DNA of 64,000 bases from Gimesia sp. (GCA_002706765.1 PAJV01000037.1:62001-126000), one strand, 5' to 3'; positions 19,075 through 29,499 are shown, numbered from the stretch's first letter. The notes: generated from the sequence alone by a model not told the origin. A program made the numbers and translations.

Positions 19075-22000
19075 ATGAAAAAAGAAGCGATCAGAGAACG
19101 TGCGATTCTCTTCACCTGTGGAATCCTCTCCATTGTCTACTCCGTGATTGTGCTCGGTTTTGTCACCACCAGCCCCGATCTGCGCATTCGTGCCATGCTG
19201 GACAGCGTTGAGGCGTTACCCCAGACAAATGGACTCAGCCACTCCGGAATCGAAATCAAGGCCACCCCCGACATCAAAACGGCAGGCGCTTTTTCTGCTC
19301 CCAAAAATGGAGACGTACTCACGAAGATCGGCGAATACCCGATTCGTACGTTTCTCGATTTCTCACAAGTCCTCAGCAAACTACGCAACATGGATCTGCC
19401 TCCCGGCGGACAACTGCAACCTAAAGCGGATCCCACCGAACACGATGTCCCCTCCATGGTGGAAATCCAGAACAGTGGTCGTTTCATTAAGATCGAATAT
19501 TACAGCAGGGATACGAGCGAATCCAGTTCGGATACATTCACCATGAAATCCGCCTGGATTCAAATCCAGTCTATCCCTTCCGGCGATGTGGCAATCTCGC
19601 TCCTCTGGTTCTCACTGGAACTGGTCATCCTCGCCATTGGTGCGTTCGCCTACTGGATGCGCTCCTTCGACCGGACCACGCGTATCTTCTTCATCATGGG
19701 CATCATCACCCTCGTCGCCTTTATCGGTGGCTATAACTGGTGGATCATCGCTGGCTCTCTGATACTCAATACCCCCTTTGTGATTGCAGCTGTCCTCATC
19801 CCGGCGATCACTCTGCACTTCTTCATTTCCTACCCGCGGGCAATTCCGCTGCTCGTGCAATATCCAGTGGGCCTCCTGCGAGCCGTGTACTCGATCCCCG
19901 TTGCCACGACCCTGTTGATTCTGGCCTGTCTGACGTACCTCCGCGTGAACTCTCACATAGGGGAAGACCCCCGCGATCTCGCCGGTCTTGAATATTCTCC
20001 ACTCGTTTTCCAGGCCATCTCGGTGCTGCGCTGGGCTGTTTATGCCTATATCACAGTCGCCGGCTTGTACTATCTCGCGACTCTCGCCGCCCTGTTTTAT
20101 GGTTTTTTCAAAAGTCAGAATCCTTACGAACGCAATCAGCTCAAATGGATCGCCCTGGCCGGGCTGATCTCGACGATCCCGGTTGGCTACTCGCTCTACC
20201 TCGCTGAATTCGATCGTACCCAGTTCGCGCTCGGCGGGGCCGGGATTCCCATGTTCCTTGCCAGCGTCTCCTTCATGGCGGCGTTCGTCGTCGGGATTAT
20301 TCGTTACCGCTTGATGCTCATCGATCAGATCATCAGTCGCGGCATGCTCTTTTACTTCGTCAGTGCCGGCATCTCGATTCTCTATGCCACCGTCATTTCG
20401 CTCGGCTCTTTGCTGGGTACCCAGTTGAACAGGGCCCCCAGTACCAATCAGGCGGTCTCTGTCTTTCTGGTGATGCTGTTCGCCATTTCGCTGCTGCTCT
20501 GGTCGCGCGACCGCATCCAGCGTCTCATCGACCGTCGCTTCTTCCGTCAGAAGTACCAGCTCGATAAAGCCCTCAAGCGGATGAACCGGGCCGTCGGTCG
20601 CCTGGGTGACCAGCGTTCCATCGCCGATCGCATGCTCACATCCTGTCGTGAAGTGCTTCAGGTGAAAAGCGCCGCCATCTATCTGCTTAATCCCGATCGC
20701 ACTCAGTTCGACCTGCTCACCGGATTCCATATTGAAAATGCACCTTCGTCTGTTCCCTGTAAAGCCGAACTGCTGGAAGTCCTCGAAGGCGAACTCGCGT
20801 TTCAGCGCGTCGCGACAGGCCTCCTGAAAGAAGCCTCTCCCGCCCAACAGTTGCTGCGACTGCTCGGCTTTGACTTCATCTACAACCTCGAACTTGACGG
20901 GGAATTTGCCGGCTTTGTTGCCCTCGGACATCGCTCTACAGGCAGCGCCTACTCGGCTGAAGACCTCACCTTCCTGAACGCTATGGGACAGATTACCAGC
21001 ATCGCCCTGCACAGTACCAAAATTCATCAGGACCTCCGCCGCCTGAATGAAGAGATGCGAATCAAAGTCGAAAAGATTGATGATCAACGTCGTCTCGTTT
21101 CCGTCCTGCAGTCCGAACTCACCAACTCGCAGGAAATCGCCGAACGCACCACTCCTGCCATTGATGTCCAGCGGGGCCAGATTAAAGGAAACAGCCCCGC
21201 CATTCGCCTGGTAATGGAGACCGTCCGCAAAGTCGCCAACTCCGAATCGACGGTGCTCATCCGTGGCGAAAGCGGTACCGGGAAAGAGCTGCTTGCCCAG
21301 GCCGTCCACGAAAACAGTTCCCGACACGAGAAACCACTGGTGCGCGTCAACTGCGCCGCGCTTTCTCCCAGTCTGCTCGAAAGCGAACTCTTCGGCCACG
21401 TCAAAGGCGCTTTCACCGGTGCCCACGAAGATCGCATCGGTCGTTTCGAACTGGCCAACGGGGGCACACTGTTCCTCGATGAAATCGGGGATATCTCGCT
21501 CGATACCCAGGTCAAACTCCTGCGGGTCCTGCAGGAGCGGGCATTCGAACGCGTGGGCGGCTCCGAAACCCTGCATGTCGACGTGCGGCTCATTACCGCG
21601 ACTCACCAGAACCTCGAACAGCGGATTACCGAAGGCCTGTTCCGCGAAGACTTGTACTACCGCCTCAACGTCATCAGCATCACACTGCCTCCCCTGCGTG
21701 AACGTCGCGAAGATATTTTCGAACTCGCTTTCTACTTCCTCAAACGGACCGCGCATCGCCTGGGGAAACGCATTTCCCACATCGATCCCGACGCCATCGA
21801 AACCATCGAACGCGCTCCCTGGCCTGGTAACATCCGCCAGCTGGAAAACGTCATCGAACGCGCCGTCGTTCTTGCCGAATCTGAAGTCATCACCATGAAA
21901 GACCTGCCCTCGGATCTGCTGGAACAGAAAAAACGTCTCCCGGCCCGCGTCTTCGAAACCAAAACGGTTCGCTCTGACGCCGCGCGCCGCATTCCCCTTT

Positions 22001-22182
22001 CCGATGTCGAAGTCATCACTTTTCCCGGCTCGCAGAACCACGTCGACCAGCGTCTCACGGAACCCGAACAGCTCAAGCTGGCGCTCGCCGAATGCGATGG
22101 CAACAAAGCCCAGGCCGCCCGTCTGCTCGGCATGCCCCGCAGTACCTATTACAGCAAACTCAAAAAATACGACATCTCCTGA
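19075..22182 (+). CDS. membrane-bound sigma-54 activator (PDZ-like, multi-TM, GAF, AAA+, Fis)
   Basis: 1035 residues. One helix (about 10-30) leads to an extracytoplasmic PDZ-like part (NGDVLTKIGEYPIRTFLDFSQ). Seven or eight further helices run to about residue 490 (with LIDRRFFRQKYQLD after the last). Then come a GAF-like domain (about 510-650), a short coiled coil, and a complete AAA+ domain: Walker A GESGTGKELL at about 730, GAFTGA at about 778, Walker B GGTLFLDEI at about 797, and PPLRERREDI. The C-terminal Fis HTH (NKAQAARLLGMPRSTYYSKL) follows. All residues needed for sigma-54 activation are present. The membrane part suggests an envelope signal sensed directly. A very long antisense frame opposite is only a codon-bias shadow. 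Confidence 0.9.
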   Translation: MKKEAIRERAILFTCGILSIVYSVIVLGFVTTSPDLRIRAMLDSVEALPQTNGLSHSGIEIKATPDIKTAGAFSAPKNGDVLTKIGEYPIRTFLDFSQVLSKLRNMDLPPGGQLQPKADPTEHDVPSMVEIQNSGRFIKIEYYSRDTSESSSDTFTMKSAWIQIQSIPSGDVAISLLWFSLELVILAIGAFAYWMRSFDRTTRIFFIMGIITLVAFIGGYNWWIIAGSLILNTPFVIAAVLIPAITLHFFISYPRAIPLLVQYPVGLLRAVYSIPVATTLLILACLTYLRVNSHIGEDPRDLAGLEYSPLVFQAISVLRWAVYAYITVAGLYYLATLAALFYGFFKSQNPYERNQLKWIALAGLISTIPVGYSLYLAEFDRTQFALGGAGIPMFLASVSFMAAFVVGIIRYRLMLIDQIISRGMLFYFVSAGISILYATVISLGSLLGTQLNRAPSTNQAVSVFLVMLFAISLLLWSRDRIQRLIDRRFFRQKYQLDKALKRMNRAVGRLGDQRSIADRMLTSCREVLQVKSAAIYLLNPDRTQFDLLTGFHIENAPSSVPCKAELLEVLEGELAFQRVATGLLKEASPAQQLLRLLGFDFIYNLELDGEFAGFVALGHRSTGSAYSAEDLTFLNAMGQITSIALHSTKIHQDLRRLNEEMRIKVEKIDDQRRLVSVLQSELTNSQEIAERTTPAIDVQRGQIKGNSPAIRLVMETVRKVANSESTVLIRGESGTGKELLAQAVHENSSRHEKPLVRVNCAALSPSLLESELFGHVKGAFTGAHEDRIGRFELANGGTLFLDEIGDISLDTQVKLLRVLQERAFERVGGSETLHVDVRLITATHQNLEQRITEGLFREDLYYRLNVISITLPPLRERREDIFELAFYFLKRTAHRLGKRISHIDPDAIETIERAPWPGNIRQLENVIERAVVLAESEVITMKDLPSDLLEQKKRLPARVFETKTVRSDAARRIPLSDVEVITFPGSQNHVDQRLTEPEQLKLALAECDGNKAQAARLLGMPRSTYYSKLKKYDIS

Positions 22183-22841
22183 TTCACTTTCTCGTTGTAC
22201 TGTCGAGCTTGCCACTGAAAATTTCTCACCCACCGGTGCATAAAGTTGCCCTTGATCCCGCTGCGCCGATCGCGAATCTACGTACCTGTGTCGCGCGCGT
22301 GTCAACTTTATATTCACTGGTTTTTTCGCTCCTGTGATTAAACCAGCACCATAAAACCCGCTCGTTTCAGACATCCTTTGAATACGACTGACAAAAATGT
22401 GATTTTTTTCGCTGCGGATCAACACACAACACCACAGTATCGCGACGAACCACCACAGGATCGCCCTGGTATCGGTCCTCTCTCGGCCCGTATCGCCAAC
22501 CGGACAACGCATACGCCCTCGGGTAATGCAGATTGATCACTTGACACAACCGGAAAACAGCTGACTTTCATGCTGTCTTTGATAATAAATGCCATGAAAT
22601 AACTTCCCTGTAAAAAAATACGCGCTGGCTCGAATCCATCTATCATACGCGCCGTACACAGGCACGCGCAGCTAAACATTTCCCACCTGTTACAAACTGT
22701 TTCACAACAGAAACCTCAAAAAAACAAACTTAAATAATTCAATTTGATTTTTCACTGCCCCCCGAGACCGCTAAGATAAATTCCAACGTCAATAAAATTC
22801 CTATACCTGAACCTACTGCCCCACCCCAAGGAACCTCTTCT
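22183..22841. other. gene-free stretch between the regulator and the pyruvyl transferase
   Basis: No frame here has convincing protein character, and I see no tRNA or strong terminator. AT-rich sequence at 22690-22800 probably holds the promoter of the next gene. Confidence 0.5.
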
Positions 22842-24140
22842 GTGAACATCTCCAGTCTGCTCAACCGTCGTTCCCTGCTGATGCTGCTTGCTGTCACGCC
22901 TCTGCTCGCCTGCTCGTACCTGCAGGCCGCCGAATCCAGCCAGAAAACCATTCTGATGCGTTCCGGCTGGCAGACCGTCAACATCGGTGACATCGGGCAT
23001 ACGCCTGGTACACTGCGTTACCTCGAAGAATACCTGCCCGACGTCAAAGTAATCCTCTGGCTGCATAAAACGACCCCTGAAATCACCGCGATGCTCCAAC
23101 AACGGTTCCCCCAGGTTCAGATCGTGCAGGGTAAACTCAATTCCCGAGGCAAAGCCAACAACCCGGAATTCCAGCAAGCCTTCGACGAAGCCGACCTGTT
23201 CCTCTACAACTCGGGTATGCACTTCAACCAGTTCTGGCCACCACCAAACTACATCATCGAAGCCTGCACTGTAACAAAGAAGCCGCTCGTCCTTTACGGC
23301 CAATCCTTTGACGGATTCGCGCCGGAAGATGAAGCGAAAATGAGCGAACTTCTCTCCCGCGCTGCCGCCATTTATACCCGCGACGTGGAATCCTTCTATT
23401 ACCTGCGCAAGATCGGCGTCACTTCACCGTCCCTCGCCTTCGGCCCCGACGGCTGTTTCGGCATTGATGTCCGCGATGATGCCAAAGCCAGCGCCTGGCT
23501 CAAAGCCCACGACCTGAAACCCAAAGAATTCATCACTGTGACTCTGCGCAGCAATACACCCAAAATCGGTGCAAAAAAGAGCACGTCGATGAATCCCGCC
23601 AACCCCAGCAAAGAAGACCTCGCCCAGAATGAACTCTGGACAAAAAAGCTCCGCGAAGTCATCACCGACTGGATTCGCAAGACCGGCAAGAAAGTCCTGC
23701 TGGCCCCCGAAGTCGATAAAGAAATTGTGCACGCGCAGAAAATGATCCTCGACAAACTGCCTGAAGACGTCAAACCCTACGTCGTCAACCGCGATCCCTT
23801 CTGGAACGTCGACGAAGCCGCCTCCACTTACGCCCAGGCCATCGCCGTCGTCTCAATGGAGCCTCACTCCTGCATTATTTCCCTGGCGATGGGCACCCCC
23901 ACCATGCACCTGGCCAGCCCGCGTCACGGTCTCAAACGCTGGATGTTCCGCGACATCGGCCTGTCCGAATGGCTGTTCGATATCGACGCCGACCCAGCCG
24001 ACCAGTTCACCCGCGCCCTGTTAAAAATCGACGCCAAACCCGACCTGGCCCAGTCCAAAGTCAACCGCGCCATGCTCACCGTCAATACAAGGTCCAAAGA
24101 AATGATGGGCGAAATCAAAGAGATCCTCAACCAGCCATAA
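22842..24140 (+). CDS. exported polysaccharide pyruvyl transferase family protein
   Basis: 432 residues from a GTG at 22842 with AAGGA 9 nt upstream. A signal peptide (SLLMLLAVTPLLACSYLQAAES) is followed by a PS_pyruv_trans-like core: NIGDIGHTPGTLRYLEEYLP at the start, IYTRDVESFYYLRKIGV and FGPDGCFGIDV in the middle, and SMEPHSCIISLAMGTPT near the end, the region that binds the nucleotide-like substrate in this family. Export is unusual for an enzyme that uses phosphoenolpyruvate, so in planctomycetes this clade may do something else in the periplasm. This is the last GC-rich gene before the AT-rich defence island. Confidence 0.78.
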   Translation: MNISSLLNRRSLLMLLAVTPLLACSYLQAAESSQKTILMRSGWQTVNIGDIGHTPGTLRYLEEYLPDVKVILWLHKTTPEITAMLQQRFPQVQIVQGKLNSRGKANNPEFQQAFDEADLFLYNSGMHFNQFWPPPNYIIEACTVTKKPLVLYGQSFDGFAPEDEAKMSELLSRAAAIYTRDVESFYYLRKIGVTSPSLAFGPDGCFGIDVRDDAKASAWLKAHDLKPKEFITVTLRSNTPKIGAKKSTSMNPANPSKEDLAQNELWTKKLREVITDWIRKTGKKVLLAPEVDKEIVHAQKMILDKLPEDVKPYVVNRDPFWNVDEAASTYAQAIAVVSMEPHSCIISLAMGTPTMHLASPRHGLKRWMFRDIGLSEWLFDIDADPADQFTRALLKIDAKPDLAQSKVNRAMLTVNTRSKEMMGEIKEILNQP

Positions 24141-24239
24141 GTCGTACCATATATGGTATGAGTGGAACAGTTAGCATCCATTATTAATTCATCTTGCTAT
24201 CAGAAAAGGCCACAAGTCAGTCACTTTAAGTACCTCATA

Positions 24240-25454
24240 TTAGCTAAAGCCTCCAAGAAATTTACCTTCTTCATTATATAGAAAACATCTTTCTTGGCCT
24301 GCAGCGTTCCATAGCTTATCAAATGCTGGCCTAAGTATGCTCGCACAATCTACAATAGATAATTCTGTTATCTCAATTTGTTCGAGCTTAACTATATCGC
24401 TATCAACAGGACTTTCACTCCGCTGAAAGCCATTGTAATAAATCCTCATATCTTTTACTCCAGTTAGTGTGAGACAACACAAAACTGGTAGTTGAACATT
24501 CAGAGCAGCGTAAACTTTTAAATAATTGGGAATCGTAGAAATAATATTTTTAACATAATCATGCTTAAAATATGGTATCTGCACTGCATTTATTAATGGA
24601 TTGCATTGAGTAATATCATCAGCGACAGATTCAATAATGCCATTTCTAAATACTTTCACATACCCAGACGAGAGAGTAGCTGAATTATCGAAGACAAGAA
24701 GACCATCGAATTGTATTTTATCAGACCACCCACCAGTAAAATGCAGTAATGGTAAATTCGCAAGCTGCCCCTTTATTTCACTTGGAGTTAACTCAATCTC
24801 TGAAGTGAACGCTCCTAAGGGAATCAAATGACAAATTAATTTGGGTGACCCTGATAGAGGTATTAGTGTTTCATTTCCTGCAATTGCTTCAATACGCTCT
24901 GTGCGAAATCCTTCAATCTGATCCTCTAAGTTTTTTGAATTAGTAAAGGCTTGACGCAAATCAAAAGTATCCATTTGATATGTGCCTGCTGAACTTCTAG
25001 CCCAAAACTGCCCGAAACTGCCCTTATAGATAACACGATGCGGAGCGATGCTAATTTTTGCAATTCTGATGATTAATACAGCTTTTTTTTGTCCGACATC
25101 AACCGAATGAATAATAATAGATGCACGAGGTTCCAACCATCTATGTGTAATATCTAAAATCCTGCGTTTCAAGCTATCAATTCCATCAGAGACATCAAAC
25201 CCGTGGACCTCAGAAGCTACTCCGTCATTTTCACTTATCCCGATAATCAGGTCTCCCCCTAGTGTATTTGCAAAAGAGGAAATATCTTTCAACATTTCTT
25301 CATGTTGCTTCTCTTTATCTGCTGGAACTTTAGAGTCTAAACGGTAGAACTCACGCTTGTACTCGATGCATTTCCCCTCACTTATTCTGTTTGTGACCAA
25401 TTTTTCCAACTCATTTAAACTGACTTGTTCCAAACAATCACTTAATATAAGCAT
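24240..25454 (-). CDS. AlbA_2 (Schlafen-type) domain protein
   Basis: 404 residues from the ATG at 25454, chosen because AGGGA lies 8 nt upstream; a longer start at 25505 adds unlikely residues. The N-terminal part has the AlbA_2 pattern: ECIEYKREF-like (CIEYKREFYRL), KDISSFANTLGGDLIIGISE and QFWARSSAGTYQM, a putative nucleic-acid-binding domain found in Schlafen-like bacterial defence proteins. The C-terminal 200 residues are not recognised. It is AT-rich, unlike the core genes on the left. It follows the ABC-3C operon on the same strand after 120 nt and may belong to the same defence island. Confidence 0.72.
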   Translation of the reverse strand: MLILSDCLEQVSLNELEKLVTNRISEGKCIEYKREFYRLDSKVPADKEKQHEEMLKDISSFANTLGGDLIIGISENDGVASEVHGFDVSDGIDSLKRRILDITHRWLEPRASIIIHSVDVGQKKAVLIIRIAKISIAPHRVIYKGSFGQFWARSSAGTYQMDTFDLRQAFTNSKNLEDQIEGFRTERIEAIAGNETLIPLSGSPKLICHLIPLGAFTSEIELTPSEIKGQLANLPLLHFTGGWSDKIQFDGLLVFDNSATLSSGYVKVFRNGIIESVADDITQCNPLINAVQIPYFKHDYVKNIISTIPNYLKVYAALNVQLPVLCCLTLTGVKDMRIYYNGFQRSESPVDSDIVKLEQIEITELSIVDCASILRPAFDKLWNAAGQERCFLYNEEGKFLGGFS

Positions 25455-25574
25455 TGAAATGTCCCTACATCTTACATAAAAAAAGCTACCACACAAAATA
25501 GCCACTTCTAGATTATTTCCTGCCCTAGATTCATAATCTACTCAAAATTTAACGGCCGTAACTTCTGGTTCATA

Positions 25575-27476
25575 TTACGACCACACTTTTGAAAACTCGA
25601 GACGGTGAGTTCCTTGGAGATTTTCGAATGCGTTACCCGCTGCTATTACCTGGCAATTCTCAAAGCCTTCTTGATTCAAAAGTTCAACGAACGGTTCGAG
25701 CACAAAATTTTCTTTATCATGTATTGTCGAACCGTCTGGTAATTCAGCTGGAAAGTCAATGACTTGAAATCCGGGGAAATTATTTCGAGCCTTGTTTGAA
25801 AGGGACATCAAAGCATAGTGGTAGCTGAGTAGAAAATAGAGAGTCAAGGTGCCGCCTAACTGATTACTCCATTTTTTCTGTTCTCCTAAAAGAAATCTAG
25901 TACGTTTCTCGTCGATTCGAACTTTCACTTCTTTTTGAGTCCATGCTACTGGGGCTGCTTTCTTAATAGCATTCAAATATGTATTCATTGCGTCTTGTAA
26001 TTCATCACTTGATCCCTCAAAGTCAAGCTCACCGCTCTGACGTGCAACCTCTTGTTCCAGTTCTGATGTCACCACTCTGATTTTATCAATCTGTTCTGTG
26101 AGATTTTCGCGAAGTCTCAAGCTACTAACAATTCGCTCGATTTGACTTAATTGCTCTTGCAGCTTACCAACGCTTTGGTCAAGAAATCCTATTTCAGGAG
26201 GAAGTACAGCAGCAGCAGCACTTTGCACAGGCCGAAGAAGCCCACGAATCTCTCGTACACGCTGTTCGATGCGTGCAATTTTACGACGAATTCCGATCCG
26301 ATCTTGTAAAATTGCTTCGATCATTTCATTTGCCTCTGCCAATACAGCTCTCGTTTGTTCTATCTCCATTTCGACTCTAATGGAACTGCCGCTCGTTTCG
26401 GTAGTTTCAAGTGGACGGCGACACAAAAAACAATTTGTAATTGAGTTATTTGCTGGGGCTGGTCGATCGCATGCAGGGCAATGTGTTACTTTTAAATCTG
26501 CAAGCACCTTTCCAGCAGCTTGTGCCCTGCCGAGACGTTCAAGTTCTTGTTCAATCGATGAGCGATAATTTTCCATTTCAATAAGGCGTTTTGAAATTCG
26601 TTCAGAGGCCAGCCGAAGTTCTTCGAGCTTACTTTCACTGGAAGCCATTTCCTCTGACAATTCGTCAAATTCAGAAGCAGGACTTGTGTCGACTTCTTCC
26701 GCAAGCGATTTGAGCAGCCGCTGACGTTTGTCCTCAAGATTACCGATCTCACCTTGAACACGCTTTTTAGCAACAGCCAGAGACTGTAGGGATAGTCCGA
26801 CGCCAAGTTCTTCAGCAGATAAAAGTTCTTTTGACACAGAAGAGAGTACAGCAAGAAATTGTTCTTTCTGCGCATTAAGTTCAATTATTTGTTTTTCTTT
26901 CTCTATGAGTTCCCCATATTCCTTAGAAAACAAGCGATCACCCAGGCCTGTGAATTGAAGTATGCAGGCATGTTGCTCACTGTCTGGTTGTTTGTCAGCA
27001 ATATCGTTCCACATTCGCTGACGTCGATACATATGCCTATAGAGACTACGCCAACCTAATTCTGGCCAAGTACGCGAACCATATGGATTTCCTTGGGGAT
27101 AGTGTATAACTGGAATTTCCAGTTTTTCGAGTAATTCTTGTCTAAGCTGTTTTACATTGATCGCTTCTTTATTTCGAAATACTCTACTTTTGGGGATGTC
27201 GTCTCCCCATCGCCTTTCAATCTCCAATTCGGTCGCTCCTATGCGAAGTTTGGCAGTTACAGACGTGTACTTCTTTGCAACGTCTTCACCAAAAGCTTCT
27301 GCAGCACTATCATCATCGCCTAGTAGGTAGTCTAGCATCTGTAGCCACTTGGATTTACCTGTGTTAGGAGGGCCTACAAGAACATTGACACCTGTTTTCA
27401 ATTCTAATCGATCTTCGGTTCCTTGTTCAGGCAATCTAATTAGTTCTGTAATGTGTAATTTGTTTGAAATATTCAT
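25575..27476 (-). CDS. ABC-3C system Rad50-like ATPase
   Basis: 633 residues. Walker A is LVGPPNTGKSKW at about residue 33. A long coiled coil runs from about 190 to 480 and is broken by a zinc hook CPACDRP...CFLC at about 325-350. The ABC signature and Walker B regions are divergent, as usual in these ATPases. In ABC-three-component (ABC-3C) systems, described in the literature as predicted counter-invader systems, the ATPase senses an invader and licenses an effector. The start ATG overlaps the stop of the middle-component gene in an ATGA (27473-27476), so translation is coupled. Confidence 0.82.
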   Translation of the reverse strand: MNISNKLHITELIRLPEQGTEDRLELKTGVNVLVGPPNTGKSKWLQMLDYLLGDDDSAAEAFGEDVAKKYTSVTAKLRIGATELEIERRWGDDIPKSRVFRNKEAINVKQLRQELLEKLEIPVIHYPQGNPYGSRTWPELGWRSLYRHMYRRQRMWNDIADKQPDSEQHACILQFTGLGDRLFSKEYGELIEKEKQIIELNAQKEQFLAVLSSVSKELLSAEELGVGLSLQSLAVAKKRVQGEIGNLEDKRQRLLKSLAEEVDTSPASEFDELSEEMASSESKLEELRLASERISKRLIEMENYRSSIEQELERLGRAQAAGKVLADLKVTHCPACDRPAPANNSITNCFLCRRPLETTETSGSSIRVEMEIEQTRAVLAEANEMIEAILQDRIGIRRKIARIEQRVREIRGLLRPVQSAAAAVLPPEIGFLDQSVGKLQEQLSQIERIVSSLRLRENLTEQIDKIRVVTSELEQEVARQSGELDFEGSSDELQDAMNTYLNAIKKAAPVAWTQKEVKVRIDEKRTRFLLGEQKKWSNQLGGTLTLYFLLSYHYALMSLSNKARNNFPGFQVIDFPAELPDGSTIHDKENFVLEPFVELLNQEGFENCQVIAAGNAFENLQGTHRLEFSKVWS

Positions 27477-28021
27477 TGAATCACTTCTCTCATAGAACGC
27501 TGACCGACTTCTTTCTCAAAGATATCGTAGATCAGATTTTTCAATGCAGAACCTGCCTTTTTTCCAAGTGTTTTTTTTACAAGCTTCATTTGCTCAATCA
27601 AAGTATTGAACGAACTATCCTTCGCCATTTCGTTAGCAGCCGATTTTCCAGATTCAGTTAATGTGAGTCTATATGCATTTTTATGCTTAGACACTTCGAG
27701 TAGACCTCGTGACTCCAGAAACGAAAGTATATGGTAATACCTGTCATCCCAAGGGCCATAGTGAAATCGAATCATGCTCGACTCAACCGACTCCGATGTA
27801 GATTTTGCGGGGAACCCTAAAACTTCACATGCCCTATCGAAGAATTGTGGGTACCTGACAAAAAAATCGAGTTTCGCCATCTTTGTTAGACCGTCAATAC
27901 GGTTTGCTGTCCCACAGAAACGAAACAGGAGTAAAAGCCGAGCTGCATGAAATTCCAATAATTCATCAGCCGCAAGTGGAATACCAGCAGGTGAGTCACC
28001 TAAATTATGGATAGACTTCAT
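27473..28021 (-). CDS. ABC-3C system middle component
   Basis: 182 residues. The N-terminal half (ELLEFHAARLLLLFRFCG) and a winged-helix-like part (YHILSFLESRGLLEVSKHKNAYRLTLTESG) match the small helical proteins that link the ATPase to the effector in ABC-3C systems. The gene overlaps the effector gene upstream (28018-28021) and the ATPase gene downstream (27473-27476), each by 4 nt, so all three genes form one operon. Confidence 0.75.
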   Translation of the reverse strand: MKSIHNLGDSPAGIPLAADELLEFHAARLLLLFRFCGTANRIDGLTKMAKLDFFVRYPQFFDRACEVLGFPAKSTSESVESSMIRFHYGPWDDRYYHILSFLESRGLLEVSKHKNAYRLTLTESGKSAANEMAKDSSFNTLIEQMKLVKKTLGKKAGSALKNLIYDIFEKEVGQRSMREVIQ

Positions 28022-29187
28022 ACATTCGCCCTTCTAAATCGATGAGTACAACGATCTGCCACACTATACATGCAGCCTAGAAGAATTGCCAAAGGTGGAG
28101 CCTCTGGCATCGTGGCCTGAAGTTGACTAAGAGCCGAGAGACATTCGGCGTGAAACTTTAAACCATCATCAAGGAAATCTCCTGCATCGAGTCTTGCGCG
28201 TAGTGTATGGAGAACGGATGCGACTTCACCTTCGATACGTTGAAGGCTTGAGACAGAGAGATATTGAGGCATGTATCGCTCAGCCAAATACCGTTGTCGA
28301 AACTCAAAACATGATGAAATGTCCTGAGTTGGGATACTAGCTTTTAAGAGCTTCCTCTCAAGATTCGTTCCAGCTATGGCAGGGGGGTACTGACGAGTAT
28401 TAGCTTGGGTATCCAGCCAATCTCCAAATGCCGTTGCTGTCCATTTTTTCTTTTTAGGGTCTTTGCCCCAATCTGCGACTGCAGCCTTTCGTGCCAACGC
28501 CACAATATCAGCATATAGTTCGTCAACTTGATCAGGAAATAGCTGGCTTCCACGCTTTATGAGCACTTTCTGTAACCTTAGTTTATTTGAACTAGACACC
28601 AATTCGTCGGATTGAAGAACATCCCATTTTGTATTTGCCAGCCAGTAATTAATTCCATTCATATTTTGCGAACGAAAGTTAGCAATTCGATGTTCAATGT
28701 TTTTGATCAACTCAGCGGATTCGCTGAGTTTTTTTGTCCGATCAGGTGCGTCTAATGGGAAAACCAAAAAGGACAGGTCATCTTTCGGAGGGAGACTTGT
28801 GACCAAACGAAACCGAGTAGTCTCAGTACAACGGTCATTTGCTAGTGACCGTTCTATGATTGACGATCCAACAACTGTCTCTTTTTTTGTCATCCCGCTC
28901 GGTATTTTCTTCTCCCTTTTAGTAAGAAGCGAAACAGATCATAATTGGTTTAGCGCCAGAGCTTTCACCTGCACAAACTCTACCACTAGATCTGATGTTT
29001 CCTGCCAAATCAGCGTGATATCATCATGTGTCTCGCACCATACTTCCAATAGTTCCGAATGAACTAACAGGTCGATAAGAAATCCAGCAGCAATGTGGTC
29101 TTGGAACTCAAAGCCTTTGCGAGCTTCAACTCCACCACGCTCAAGCGGCGAAAGGTTGCGAATCGAAAGTGATTGTTGATTAGACAT
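28018..29187 (-). pseudogene. ABC-3C effector, DUF4297/Cap4-type dsDNA nuclease, interrupted by one in-frame TGA
   Basis: The N-terminal part (SNQQSLSIRN, ARKGFEFQDHIAAG, WCETHDDITLIW, VEFVQVKALALNQL) is a DUF4297/Cap4-like PD-(D/E)xK nuclease start, with catalytic residues in FQD, DD and QVK. A TGA at 28939-28941 then stops translation. The same frame continues without any further stop: 15 codons (SVSLLTKREKKIPSG) and then MTKKETVVGSS to the normal end at 28018. Homologues generally have Trp after NQL, so TGG to TGA is the simplest explanation. Either a nonsense mutation, a sequencing error, or separate translation of the second half from the ATG at 28893. Nothing else in the operon is damaged. 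Confidence 0.8.
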
Positions 29188-29499
29188 TTCTAGCTTGCTT
29201 TGACAGCATATTTCCGAGTACATTTAGGTGGCACTTTTTCTCTGAGGATCTAACTTTTTGAATCAAAAGTTGCTCCGAGAGTGTCCCTATATTCTTCTTA
29301 GTTAAGCTTGGAAATACTGTATGGCTCAACCGTACAGTCAGCATACGCAACAGTGAACAAGATATCAACTACACAGTCTAATCTCGAATTGAATCGAGAA
29401 TATGTTCTTGTGAATTGATATACTAAGTAGAGCATTTTCTCGCCATCAGAATTTATTTGCAGTCCCGAAGTCGTGATTGCTACAATCAAATTCGTTCTC
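29188..29499. other. gene-free stretch holding the ABC-3C promoter region
   Basis: AT-rich sequence with two short frames that do not look like proteins. It separates the operon from the radical SAM remnant and probably contains the operon promoter. No repeats or att-like sequences were recognised. Confidence 0.4.

Noticed and set aside
19612-22512. 966-residue open frame antisense to the sigma-54 activator
   Set aside because: It exists only because of strong third-position GC bias in the real gene; composition is odd (many Phe, Asp, Gln, Gly) and no domain or ribosome binding site is visible. The sense strand has complete AAA+ motifs.
28893-28941. Recoding of the TGA as selenocysteine or readthrough
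   Set aside because: No SECIS-like stem was recognised just downstream, and homologues have Trp, so TGG to TGA is simpler.
29180-29489. Two short frames upstream of the ABC-3C effector
   Set aside because: No ribosome binding sites, random composition; probably the operon promoter region.
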